Below are positions 35,780 to 49,200 of a stretch of DNA of 64,000 bases, piece after piece. Position 1 is the stretch's first letter, and each line of letters starts with the position of its first letter. Below the pieces are notes generated by a model. That model was not told the DNA's origin, did no database searches, and worked only from the letters and a program-made list of their open reading frames with translations. Source of the stretch: Aphrophora alni. Lineage: Eukaryota > Arthropoda > Insecta > Hemiptera > Aphrophoridae. The position numbers were made by a program, and so were the translations under genes. The DNA is taken from assembly GCA_963513935.1 (NCBI GenBank), contig OY740769.1:33011120-33075119 (forward strand), in the 5' to 3' direction.

Positions 35780-36400
35780 TTAGTCCTCTTTTATTTAAAA
35801 TCTATCACTGACTTTCACAGTAAAATGCCTAGTCTTATTAACTGCCAACAATATGCAGATGATATTCTACCTTACAACTCTCATAATGTTGCAAAAATAA
35901 AAATTCAACAAGCTTTAATCAAATCTATAGGGTTAGAACTCAATTATACCAAAAGTAACAGTCAATTTTTACCAAGAAAAAAATAAATTCCAACTTAATA
36001 TCAATAAATATTTGTGAGGTAGAAATCCCCCTATATGGATTCCCACGAATGAATGAATGGCATTACTTTTGAGAAAAAAAAACTTTAACAATCAAATAAA
36101 CCTGTTGATAACCAGATGTCAAAAAACATAGATATCATTAAAGCCCAACCATATTTTTAAATACAAATTTAAAATGTATTATTGTAGTTTTTTATTTGGA
36201 GACTCTTCCAAAACCAGATTAAGAAGCCAAGATTATGTTCAAAATTAAGCCCTCAGAATATCAATGGGTGCTTTTAAGACAACACCTATCATAGCTTTGA
36301 GGCAAAGGTTGCAGTGTTATAGACCCAGTAGTCTAAAATATTGTTCTATATTGGTTTAATTTAGTTATCATAATATGTAATATTGTTAACAAGATTTATT
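35780..36400 (+). pseudogene. LINE reverse-transcriptase relic
   Basis: Plus-strand text near 35840-35880 reads INCQQYADDILPYN, the catalytic Y-A-D-D box with neighbours. LNYTKSNSQFL (35940-35975) follows. Near 36240-36300, ALRISMGAFKTTPIIALRQR has the A-L-R-x-x-x-G-A-x-x-T-T-P pattern that lies after the RT in Jockey-like LINEs. It is opposite in orientation to the RNase H relic next door, so two insertions or a rearrangement are implied. Confidence 0.6.
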
Positions 36401-36739
36401 TTTTTTAAATACATTGTTTAAGCAATGTTTTAATCTGAACTCTTCAAGTTGTTTGAAATATAAAAGACTTGGAAGTCTTGTAATTAAAGTTTAGGTATAT
36501 TTATTACAAAAAATCGGTTTTCCTTTTTTACTTATGTGTTCCCTTAGCAGCAGGCACTTTCTTTAAACAAGTAAACTCATTCACAAAGTTATGACTGATG
36601 CTACACACCCAGTCTACCTCATAATTATAGGAATAAACAAAAAGTGAATACATCCAACTGTGGTCATTTGTTTACAATTGTTATCAGATAACATAATACA
36701 GTTATTATGTTGTTTAAGTGGAAGAGGTTCTTGACTCAC

Positions 36740-37345
36740 TTGTGATATTTACCCACCAAAAAAATTTATCAACTTTCAATGGGAAATTGGATTAATCAAT
36801 CTTATGACATATATAAATACAATACCTAATTTTGAAACTGGTTTAAATGATAATATTTATTATGGTGTAGAAGACAACAAATTTCATATACAACTACCTG
36901 AAGAATCCTATGAAATAGATAACATTCTTCATATTTAAAGGACACTATTCATGAAAAACACAAAACAAGCGTTATATTGGATTTAAAAGGAAATACTACT
37001 ACATTAATAACAAAAATCCAATTGTTTTGAGAAACTGAACAGCATAGGCTCACTGAAGGGATGTAACACTAAGATATTGGAACAGAATGTCTGGCATACA
37101 CCGGAAAATACTGTAAATATACGAAGTTGATACTATATGCCTTACGTGGCTCATATAAGAACGGAGTTGAAAATCATATTCTGCATGATTTTTATCCAGC
37201 AGTTGAACCAGGTTATAAAATTATAGAAAAACCATCTATTGTAACATGCTTGTCTTTAAACATAACTGACCTGCTTCATAATATTTCAGTACAACTTGAA
37301 GATCAGAAGGGACAACTGATAAACTTTAGACAATAATTTATTTTG
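36740..37345 (+). pseudogene. Capsid-like relic, Polinton/Maverick-related (first block)
   Basis: Several broken frames keep recognisable text. WEIGLINLMTYINTIPNFET and YEIDNILHI lie at about 36785-36940. SYKNGVENHILHDFYPAVEP followed by GYKIIEKPSIV then lies in one open frame (37127-37336), which ends SVQLEDQKGQLINFRQ. The layout resembles capsid-type proteins of Polinton-like elements that occur widely as uncharacterised proteins in insect and cnidarian genomes. That assignment is from memory of the family and needs a profile search. Stops and frameshifts lie between the blocks, and it is dead. Confidence 0.4.
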
Positions 37346-37879
37346 CTCAGGCTACACCTATTTCTAGTTAAATTAAGGTTTTAGTTTTCAATGAAAAAGT
37401 AAAATCTAGTTTACCAACAATCAGTTCTAATCAGACATTTGATAAGTTAGCAAGGAATCTTTAGGTTATATTGTAAATAAGAAATATGTTACAAAAATTC
37501 AGTTTGATGAAACAAATGTTGATTTAGAATAACATACACATCATCCATATAATAAGCACAAACAATATACAGAGAAAATGATGAAATATGTATACCTGTT
37601 CATCAAATATATAAATATGTATACTCTACCTAGTAAGTATTGCTTTAGAGGGAAAATTTAAAGCAATAAAAATGGATGGTACTGACAGCACTAACAACTT
37701 TAAACTTATTAGCAATGCAATACATGTTAGGAAATTTTCGTTATAAAATACATGTTTACATTTATTTTTAAATATGTTTATAGGCCTAATGTTACTCATT
37801 TAACCTTTGAAATTGTATAAAAAAAATCTCTTGTATGTATTTAACTGTATAATATTTAGAGAAAAATTTATGGTACTGA

Positions 37880-38600
37880 AGTAGATGTATTAACAATGTT
37901 GGCATAACAACTACAATGAAAAATTTACTAACAAATCGCTACGAGGAAAGAAATATATTATTAAATGCAGGATGGAATTTGGATAAAACACCTTTGGATG
38001 CAAAGGCTTCGGACTTTTCATTTTGTATTCCTTTAAAAATGTTACTTGTATTTGCAAAAGATTATAAACATATAATTTTGAATGTGAAACAAGATCTAAT
38101 ACTGTTTATCTAATTTAAATGCAATTGTAATGGTAAATAAAGTTGATAAAATCAGTTCACAAATAAATAAAATTTATTGGAAAATTCCTTGTTTGAGGTA
38201 GCACTATTATAATTTCCAGCACCTTTAAGATTAACAGATAAAGATCAACTTATTTTAATGGGATTTAGATCAAAGATGGCAGTTAGAAGAATATCCTGCA
38301 TTACCTTTAACTAAAAATTTAACTTGGACAGTGAAAACAGCTACAAATACTGAAAAACCAAGATTTGTAATTGTCGGCTTTCAAACAGATAGGGAAAAAA
38401 TGTAAATCATAAAAATATAGGACATTTTGATTTTTGCAAAATACCAAACATTAAACTGTATCTTAATTTACAATATTATCCATAAGATAATTTAAATGGA
38501 AACAGAACGATTATATACGATATGTTATACAAAATTTCAAACATCTTACTGTTATGATGGAGAAGATAAATTATTAATTAATACAGTAGAACATGAATAA
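37880..38600 (+). pseudogene. Capsid-like relic, Polinton/Maverick-related (second block)
   Basis: An open frame at 37916-38113 (ERNILLNAGWNLDKTPLDAK) is followed, after stops, by LEEYPALPLTKNLTWTVKTA and KPRFVIVGFQTDREK at about 38280-38400. GHFDFCKIPNIKLYLNLQYY comes next, with residual text to about 38560. The pattern of short beta-strand-like blocks and the K-P-R-F-V-I-x-G-F-Q-T motif resembles double-jelly-roll-type capsid proteins of Polinton-like elements. It follows the first block in the same orientation, so both probably come from one integrated element. There are several stops, and neighbouring Polinton genes (polymerase B, integrase) are not seen. Confidence 0.4.
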
Positions 38601-39243
38601 TTTGAACAAATTTAATTCGAAGTTCTGGATCGATTTCCTTGGACTTAATGATATTAATTTAAAAAAATATATAAACAATTCGAAGTTCTTGTATTGTAAA
38701 AGGGATTGCACTATCGCCTTCCTAGAATTCTCTAGGTAGTCTGGTTGATCAATAGTCTGCTCAGTCTCTGTGTGTTACAGTATTGTATCTCTGCTTGTCA
38801 CATTTTTTGTGTTTTGATAGTGATTGTGCGAGTGATCACAATGTCTTTGAGTAAACTACGAGTTCAGTCAAGACAAACATTTTGTGTAAGTTAAGGCAAT
38901 TGCATGAGTTTTGACAAACCAATGTATGTAAGTGAAGATGTTTTCCATTCTCTAAACATACTTGAGGAATTTGCAAACCTTAAAAGGGTTAATTATGGAA
39001 GTTAATCGGACACAATACTTTGTCAAAACTTTAATTTAGTGTATACATAATGTGTATAAACTTACTGCATACTAGTACTGTTTAATAAATTAACTTCATT
39101 AACTTTTAATTTGTGAAAATAAAGCTCATATAATAAACATATACATTTTAATTATTATTTCAAGCCTTTCGAGAACATAAAACTTTTATAATTCAAAATT
39201 TTCCATTGGTACCTTCAGCTTCGAATTAATTCAAGTTCTACTG
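38584..39243. mobile_element. pogo/Tigger-type MITE
   Basis: The ends are CAGTAGAACATGAATAATTTG at 38584 and inverted CAGTAGAACTTGAATTAATTCG at 39243, with TA on both sides. The 660-bp interior has no transposase. A related terminus (CAGTAGAACCTC) bounds the element at 49180-49832. Confidence 0.75.
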
Positions 39244-40141
39244 TAGTTGTAAATACTTATAAATAATAATGACTAATGGGTTAAAATAAACAACAAGTAT
39301 GTATTTTTAAAACTAGTTGAAATCATATATTACAAGATTGAATTAATTACATTACACAGTTTTAGATCCAAAGTACACAGATATTTCTAATTTCAGTTTT
39401 TTATTCACAAATGGAGTGAGTGCATTAAAAAATTGCACAATCTAAAAAAAAAAAAAATTCTATCTGAATGCATAAAACCTAATAACATAAAAAAGAAATA
39501 AAAATTGTATTGTGCTACCATATGCTATGAAATGGAACGAAATTTAACAAAAGGCAAGAAAGGAACTGAATGTAGCCAAAATAATAATTGTATATGATAA
39601 AATGATTACTAAAAATAGGGGAAAAGGGCGTTAGAAAAATAATGTTCAGAATAATGGTACTTTTTAACACAAATATACATAAATTATAGTTAAAACAAAT
39701 AGTTCTGTCCTTGTGAAAGAAAACAAAGGAACGTTCTATGTATGCAAATTAAACATAATTGTGATCATTTGAAAGTCATAAAAATAAATCAGACTGATTA
39801 TCAGAGGATATGTTCAAATAAATTGTATTAATAACAGCGGAGTATAAAACTCTATCAAATAGAAAGGAGATGGGATAATAACACAAAATTTTTATAGATT
39901 GTTGTTTCTTTTAATTTAAAAACATAAAAGGAGAAAATAATGTAACATTTGAGTAAAAATGCATAAAAGGAGTCAGGGCTTGAACAAAACATCATTCACA
40001 AAATGGACCCAATCAACCAGCCTGATCTCAACCAACCAAACACTATTATTGGCAAAACAAAGCAATGATTTTATTATCAGACTATGCTAATAAATTTATC
40101 AAGGAAAAATAAAAAAGGAAGATGATTTATACAATTAACAC
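39244..40141 (-). other. Region downstream of the SR gene stop codon
   Basis: This probably holds the 3' untranslated region of the SR gene. Several candidate AATAAA/ATTAAA signals are present in the AT-rich sequence (for example TTTATT at about 40073-40078) and none is clearly preferred. Confidence 0.4.
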
Positions 40142-40247
40142 TTAATCGTCTTTATTATTTTCAGGTGATTGATCATCTCCATTCTTCTCGATTGAACGAC
40201 TCCGTGATTTAGATTTAGGTTCTTTACTTGGTGATCGAGACATTTCC
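40142..40247 (-). CDS. SR gene last coding exon
   Basis: 106 nt, acceptor TTGTTTCAG. It encodes [20 protein letters not shown] and then an acidic tail ([14 protein letters not shown]) with TAA at 40144-40142. Confidence 0.9.
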
Positions 40248-43200
40248 CTGAAACAAAGACAATTACATTTTTTTTTTTTTAAACTTTATATAAATATACC
40301 AACAGAGCACAGTAGAATGGATATTTTACTAAATCCATACTTTTTTATTACTTCACATTTTTTTTTTTTACTACAAATTCATAATATTTATCTGTAGAAA
40401 ATTATGTGAATGATAAGGGTTTGTAATCTAATTTTATCCCAAGGGAAGTTTGTATTTCTTTTGTTGGAACAAGAGTGTCCAATTCCCATCCTTAGTATTG
40501 CCCATTTCAAAACAAAAGATTTAGTTTAAACTCGAAGGAAAAAAAACTTGTGCTCGACAACAGGCATGTTAAAAAGTTTGATAAAAAGTCTGAGCTCAGT
40601 TTTAATTAAACAATTGTAACAACTCGAAAAAGATGTTGTCAATAAATAATTTATCATGCAAATTTATATTAATTCCATTCATTTCAAACGACGACATACA
40701 CGCGCCTAGCGGCAAGAATGCGAAACGCCAATCCAAAACAATGTCAAATTTCAAGATTTTCGACCGGACAATAATTAATTAACGTAACTTACCAAATTTT
40801 AAACCTAGGAAGACCTATATAAAAATTAAGGCTAAATATTCGATCTGCCCGTAAAAATTAACAACTCAAAGGCAGAGATAAGGAAATAAAAATAATCTGC
40901 TTTTATCAAGACGAAAAAGTCAACCAAATAAATTACCAGTTTGAAATACAGTGTCAGTATTTCGCCGATTGTAGAAATACAGAAAGCCTAGAGACCAAAC
41001 AAACCAGGCCTATATATAAACCATATATCCCTGAACATAAAACGTCACCTGAGTTCTTATTTAGAATCAAAAAAAAAAGGTAAAATCTTTCAAATTACGG
41101 CCGAAAGTCATTGTCAAGATGGCGGACGAAAGAAATCAATTAAACTATAGCCTAATTAATTGTGTTTCCATTGATATTGGTGTTGCAATAATACCCTACG
41201 ATATGTATATGAACTATTGTGTTGACAAAATAATTCCCAGAGATATGGACTCTAATAATTGCTCGTGTTTTCCATTTATATGTGTGTTATAACAATTACT
41301 CGAGATATATATATATATCTAAAAACTCTTACACCATTTAACTTTTTTTTTTATAATATAAAATTTATAATTTCAATTGAAGTAATTTAAGACAAAGCTT
41401 TTTATGATAACTAACTAAAAGACTGTAATCATCTTTAATGACAATAAAATAATTTATATCGAAATAGAATCTATATTAATATTTATTAATAGAGAAAATT
41501 TGTAACAATAAACATTACATTGTAATAACTAAAAAAAAAAAAAACAATTATTATACAATTCAGGCTGACACACCCCTATATAACTTTTAACCTAACCCAA
41601 CTAGATTTACGGAGAAACTCTAGATGGTATAAAATAATTAATTATGTATACAGCTATATTTTATTATGTTACAACACTATACATTTGTATTGTTGTTTTC
41701 TATGTTTTTAGATAGAATATGATAGCTTTTAGTCAAAAAGTATATTCATTAATTAAAAATAGACTTAAACATGATGCAAAGACTGCCACAATTCTCTGTT
41801 TCAAACAGACACAAAAACAAACACAGGAGAGTGCCAATCGGTGTTATAACACTGGACAACCTTATCGCTAATTCTCTGTACTTATGAATATTAACATTGA
41901 CATGATCAGAACCACTAGAACTATTTAAATACAGGTATTCAATGGGGGTGATTAACACCCTCTCCTGTTGTTGATATCTGTAGACTAAGACAAAACTGAC
42001 AATTCACAATTGCAAAATTGTCGTCCTTCCATCATTCAATAAGACAAAAAAAGAACATGTTCTTACAGACATAGAAGGAAGTCAGATCTCTAGTCGAGGA
42101 ACAAAACACATAGGAAGTTATTGGCGCATGCCTGCAAATATTTCTGCTGAGACAGCTTTATTTCCACTGATGTATTCGCCCACTCCTAATATTTAGTGAG
42201 GAGGAAGACACATATTTTCATCTTCAAGTGTTATCAGTTTTTAGATTCGATGTGACACTAATAAATTAAAAATTTAAAATCATAATATTGGAGAAAAGTT
42301 AAAGTAATACTTACTTTAGAGCTTGAATAATATGCAAATGAATTGTATTTTGTTTTACAGAGAACATTTCGTAATATTGAGGAAGAAAGCAGTGTTATGT
42401 TGACTGTGATCAAGTAGAATCTCTATTGTAATTCTTGTTTGAATAAATCAGAGAACAACTAATAGTTAATGAGCTGTTAGGCTCAAATAATTTTATATTA
42501 AATTTAATAATTTAAGGTGAAATGGTTTTTATATATCACAATATATTACAGTAGGCAGTTAACACAAATAAATATTATGTGAAAAGCTTTATAAAATAGT
42601 AGAACGTAGTAGAATAGCATTTTTACTGCCCAACATATTTTTGGAAGATGCAAAATCAACCATTTTAATTATATCATATAGAAGTGAAACATAGACAATG
42701 AACAAATTACAAGGCAGCATTTATTACTTCTAATCAACATACACTATTTCTTTATAAAACTCAAAATTGTTTAACATTTCCCAAGGTTTTACAAACGCTC
42801 AACCTCAAAATCCTCTTTAGAATAATACAATTAGTGTAGTAAAATAATAAGACAATTTTGACACTCATGAATCAAAAAATCTTTAGTATAATATAATATT
42901 ACAAAATTTGTACCTAACCATGTTTAAAAAACAAACAACTTACTTCGGTTTCTTTGAAATAGATTGAGACCTGGATTTGGATCTGGACTTCTTAGGTTCA
43001 GACCTGGATCGAGATCGGGACTTTGATCGTTCATGAGACCTAAATCAATAAATTAGATACATTAATCATAATTAATATCATTAGAATAAGAGACCAAATT
43101 GTATTACTAATTTTAAAGAGAATTATTTTCTCTTTAACCTTTAGCTCATTTTGTAAATTTCTTCTCGTTTATATGAAAAATTTATAATTTTTTTTTTTTT

Positions 43201-46200
43201 ATATCAACATTTATATAGGCTTTTCTGTAAAACGTTTACTTCATTTTTTGATTCCTAACATACTTACGCCAAAACCATAACATAATAATATACAATTTTT
43301 TTTCATTACACAAATAAATTCTAAGCACCTTTCTGAGAAAGATGATGTGTTATAAGTTGGGTTTTGCATAATATTACTATTTTTTTATGAATTAAAAAAA
43401 AAAAGGAAAAGAAGATAAAAAGAAACCGTTAATATATACCAATTTTAGGATTAAACCAAGTGTGTTGTCTTAGACTATCCAGGACCTGAAAACGACTAAG
43501 TGTTAATTTTAAAATGCAAATTTTATTCTGTATAAGGTTCGAGTTTAATCAATATTAAATTAGTGCTCTTTAACCCTCCATCTGGCATACATACGTGGTC
43601 GATGAATGACGGATAGTTCAATTAAAACACGTATTTTGCAATTCAACATTTCGCCAACTTACAATCGCCCTATCGCAATAAATAAAATACCGTTGGAAAG
43701 CTAATGTTCCGTAGATGCATAATCATGCAAAAATACCACAAAACGTTATAAATAATATTCCAAAAAATTGCTAAAGTTTCATATTTCTGATACTTAACCT
43801 CAAAGATTTCCGCTGACAAGTTGTAAACAAAACTAATGTCATTTTTCTCTAATATTCCCAATTCGATATTTCTGTCAAACAGATCGACCATAACACTGTT
43901 AGATAGATCACATCTTTCTCTTTCAATCCGTGCTTTCCAAATATTTATATCTGTTATAGTTTTTATTATATAAAAATTACATTTTTTTCACTTCAACTTT
44001 AATCATAGTAGATATTATTTTATCAAAATATATAATATATCATTGTAAAGGTTGTTTCAATCTTTCATAATCAAGTTTAGCAAAATCAATCACATGAAAA
44101 CTATATTTTCTAGAACTCGATAAAGTTGCTGACTTTTCGGCTAGTCGCCTCACTTGCCGTGACCGGGTTTAAATAGGAAATTCTGTACTCTGTGTTCATA
44201 TAATTTTACGAAATGGTAATACTTGTCCAAATGCCACAAGTTGACAATATTATATAGTATTTTTCTTTCTCTTTCGAACTATGAAGTCGAAATTATCCTA
44301 ATTCATTCTACACACTACTCCTCGGATTTTACTCACCGGTTTGTTTAGACACTTTTGAAGATTTCGATCTTAACTTTTATATAATATTTCCGTTTTTGGT
44401 ACTACTATGAAGAGGAATATTGGATTAACAATTTGGTATATGAATCTAATGTAGAGTCACAAAATAACATAGGCAGTGGATAACCTAAAACCGGGTGAAA
44501 ACTAAGGATTATTCTCCATTTTGTGTTGTGTCGTTTGGTGAATAAAAAGTGAGTTGCTTTTATTCAAGTGTGTTTTTATTGAATATTGTGAAGTTATACT
44601 TTTATGAGTGATATACTTATTATATCTGTATTATTGTTTGTAGAATTTATTGTTTTGAGTGAGTGAATGTTATTGTCAGAAATCTAATACTTAGACTGTC
44701 TAGAGATATGTTATATCTCGTCTAACCTTTTTAGCAAATTTCCATTTGTTTACATATAAAAATAATTTTGTCAAAATGAAAATTTTATAAATGGATTTAT
44801 TTTACCAAAATGTATATAAATTTATATAGGCCTATCTATATTTATGTAAATATACCATTTGGCATTTTGCCTTTGGTTTTTGTAAGAATTTTTGATTTCC
44901 GAGATACTAATGAAAATTTTATAAATTAATTTTTCTTTTTAGCAACTTTTATCCACAAATATATTACATGCACCTTTCTGAAGGAAATGATAATTTGTAG
45001 TTGTGTTTTGCATAATATTACTATATTTGGTGATTTTTTTCAAATTAGGCAAAACATTTTCCCTTTTTTCATAAAACATTTTTTGTTTTGTTTTGAAAAT
45101 GTAACAAATTATTATTTTTATTAATATTTTATTAATTTTGAAACAAATGAAGAAACTTTACATTGCCAGTTCTAGGGTTAAGTATCAAACAAGCATTTAT
45201 AAGGGAAATTGGGATCTTTATGGCAAATCCTTTTACAAAATTATACACAAACAAAAATGTAGTATGAAAATATTGATAAAGCCAATTTTTCAAAAATCTT
45301 TATTTTATCTTCTTAGGCTCGCTACTGCAATTTAAATTATTATAATCTTTTTCACATATCAAATTAATTACAAATCATATCATTTATACAAATCTAGCCC
45401 CTACTTTTATTATTTTCCCTTCTCTTTTGTAAAATAGGTCAAATAAAAAAATATATCAGAAAGGAATAATAATTTTCCTTCGGAGATATGGCTTAAAGAA
45501 AATATGTCCAGCCTATTGGGTCTTACTGCTCGAACTACAGATAAATATCATTTCCAAAATAAATTTTGTATACTCATGCGAATTCAAGAAAGATCCTTCT
45601 ATGAATTATAAATATTTAAAAAAATGTTTAAATAGTTGTTTCATTGAGGTTTCAATATCAATGCAATGTAAAAACCAAAATGCCTTTTAGTAGTATAATC
45701 AAATTCCCTTCCTAACCAAGTTACTAACCTTTTCAGGTTTACTCAGACTAATTTTCTTATGCCAGATATTCCTTTTTATTTATTTTAAATTAAACTAATC
45801 AACTTAAACATTCATTGCATAGATTAAAATAAAATAGATGAATTTCTATAACAACTATTTAGGCTCCCAAATATATAATTTAGTTAAAATAATATTAAAA
45901 TTTTAAAAGTTGCTCAGTTAAAGTTAAACATCAATAAGACTCAGCCGAAAGATGGAAAAAGTATCATTGCAACTTTATTAAAATGTCCTTTAATAGTATA
46001 ATCAAATTTCCTGACCAACCATATTCCTTAACTATTCCAGGTTTTCTCCAAGTGTCTCTGTTGAGGTATCAATATCAGTTATTGTAAAAACCGTAACTGT
46101 AACTTTAATAAAATGCCTTTTATAATAGTATAATCAAATTCCCTGTCCAACCAAATTCCTAACCTTTTCAGGTTTTCTCCGACTGTAATTTTCTAATGCC

Positions 46201-49200
46201 AGGTATTCCTTTTTATTTTTGAGTTTTCAAAAATATAAAGGGAAATTAGAATACATGCATTTATTTTAAACTACACCTAATAAACTTAAACCTTCATTAC
46301 ATAGATGAATTTCATTTAACAACTATTTGGATTCAAGGCTACCAAATATATAATTTAGTTAAAAAATTCAAGCAGACTTTTCTTCCACAAAAAATAAGAC
46401 TCCAAGTTCATGCAAGAAAGTAAAATAATATTAAAATTTTAAAAGTTGCTCAGTTAAAGTTAAACATCAACAAGACTCAGCCGAAAGATGGTAAAAGCAT
46501 CATTGCAACTTTATTAAAATGTTGTTTAATAGTAAAACCAAATTCCCCAATTTTTTCAGGTTTTCTCAGACTGTACAACTCTGCAGGTTTTTTATGCCAG
46601 GTATTTGGAGTTAGGAAAAAATGTGAAGTTTTAGAAGATTCTCAGTTTAAGTTAAACATCAATAAGACTCAGCCGAAAGATGGTAAAATCATCACTGCAA
46701 CTATATTAAAATGTCCTTTAATAGTATAATCAAATTTCCTGACTAAAACCATATTCCTTAACTATTCCAAGTTTACTCCAAATGTCTCCGTTGAGGTATC
46801 AATATCAGTTATTGTAAAAACCGTAACTGTAACTTTAATAAAATGCCTTTTAATAGTATAATCAAATTCCCTGTCCAACCAAATTCCTAACCTTTTCAGG
46901 TTTTCTCCGACTGTAATTTTCTAATGCCAGGTATTACTTTTTATTTTTGAGTTTTCAAAAATATAAAGGAAAAGTATAATACATGCATTTATTTTAAACT
47001 ACAGCTAATGAACTTAAACCTTCATTACATAGATTTCAATAAAATAGATGAATTTCATTTAACAACTATTTGGATTCAAGGCTACTAAATATATAATTGA
47101 GTTAAAATTTCAAGTAGATTTTTCTTCCACAAAAAATAAGACTCCAAGTTCATGCGTGAAAGTAAAATAATATTAAAATTTTAAAAGTTGCTCAGTTAAA
47201 GTTAAACATCAATAAGACTCAGCCGAAAGATGGTAAAAGCATCATTGCAACTTTATTAAAATGTCGTTTAATAGTAAAACCAAATTTCCTAACTTTTTCA
47301 GGTTTTCTCAGACTTGTACAACTCTGCAGGTTTTTTATGCCAGGTATTTGGAGTTAGGAAAAAAATGTGAAGTTTTACAAGATTCTCAGTTTAAGTTAAA
47401 CATCAATAAGACTCAGCCGAAAGATGGTAAAATCATCACTGCAACTATATTAAAATGTCCTTTAATAGTATAATCAAATTTCCTGACTAAAACCATATTC
47501 CTTAACTATTCCAAGTTTACTCCAAGTGTCTCCGTTGAGGTATCAATATCAGTTATTGTAAAAACCGTAACTGTAACTTTAATAAAATGCCTTTTAATAG
47601 TATAATCAAATTCCCTGTCCAACCAAATTCCTAACCTTTTCAGGTTTTCTCCGACTGCAATTTTCTAATGCCAGGTATTACTTTTTATTTTTGAGTTTTC
47701 AAAAATATAAAGGGAAATTAGAATACATGCATTTATTTTAAACTACAGCTAATAAACTTAACCCTTTGCGCTCGAATAGGGTCTTTAAAAAAGTTCCTCT
47801 GGAGTCGTATGGCCACTGGGAGTGGCCACGCCATTTTCTATATCAGCTTGGAATTGTTTTCGCAGTCTTGGTCCGCCCAGCTCGTATGGCCAACACAAAA
47901 TCTTGCGAACACTCGCATGGCCACCGTGAGTGGACATAGCATTACGTATCTATGAATAGCTTTTTTGTATTCTCAAAATTATATTATTTTCTGTGGAAAG
48001 TGCTGGAATCTGTAGGGAAACTCTTGAACTATATGAACAATGCATGATTTCTTTCCCTCCTTTTATAACGACTGTGTTGAATTCCATAATATAACCTCTA
48101 TATTTTCTCTCAGTGCTGTGCTAGTCGTTGTTATTGGCGTGATAAATTGTTGATAATTTTAATATTATAAAGTTACGAAAATGGATAATTTAAATTCAGA
48201 TGAAATTAGAAATGAGTTCGAAAGAGATGTTGAGTTAGATTGTGATCTGTTATTTATATAATAAATATAAAAATATAACGTCTTTATGAGGTTGAAATAC
48301 TATGTAATACCATGTTTTCTATTTCAAATAAGTTGTATTTGTCAATAAACAGAGCTTATTTATAAAATATTCATGTTTGCTCTTTTAAATAGTTACCTAG
48401 ATGTCAAGTGAATTCAACAAAACAATTCCGAGCTGGTGATGCCGTCCGGTCAAAATGGCAGACGAGTAACAGCCGACGAACGAGTGGCCACTCACGGTGG
48501 CCATGCGACCTGAGAGGACTAAGCTCACGGGAAATAATACAAGGTGTCTACGAGTCGGGTGTGGCCACTGGTAATGGCCTTTCGAGCGCAAAGGGTTAAA
48601 CCTTCATTACATAGATTACAATAAAATAGATGAATTTCATTTAACAACTATTTGGATTCAAGGCTACTAAATATATAATTGAGTTAAAATTTCAAGTAGA
48701 TTTTTTTCCCACAAAAAATAAGACTCCAAGTTCATGCGAGAAAGTAAAATAATATTAAAATTTTAAAAGTTGCTCAGTTAAAGTTAAACATCAATAAGAC
48801 TCAGCCGAAAGATGGTAAAAGCATCATTGCAACTTTATTAAAATGTCGTTTAATAGTCAAACCAAATTCCCTAACTTTTTCAGGTTTTCTTAGACTGTAC
48901 AACTCGGTTTTTATATGCCAGGTATTTGGAGTTAGGAAAATGTGTCGTTTTAGAAGGTGCTCAGTTTAAGATAAACATCAATAAGACTCAGCCGAAAGAT
49001 GGTAAAATCATCACTGCAACTATATTAAAATGTCCTTTAATAGTATAATCAAATTTCCTGACTAAAACCATATTCCTTAACTATTCCAGGTTTACTCTCT
49101 AAGTGTCTCCGTTGAGGTATCAATATCAGTCACAGTAAAAACCATAACTGTAACTTTAATAAATAGCCATTTAATAGTACAGTAGAACCTCTGTTAACCG

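Noticed and set aside
47261..47473. 70-codon plus-strand open frame within the tandem array
   Set aside because: It reads antisense across the snoRNA copies and is a by-product of the repeated unit. It has no start context or domain.
48397..48599. Opposing open frames at the end of the TTAA MITE
   Set aside because: They overlap each other and the terminal repeat. GC-rich composition of the MITE end explains the lack of stops.
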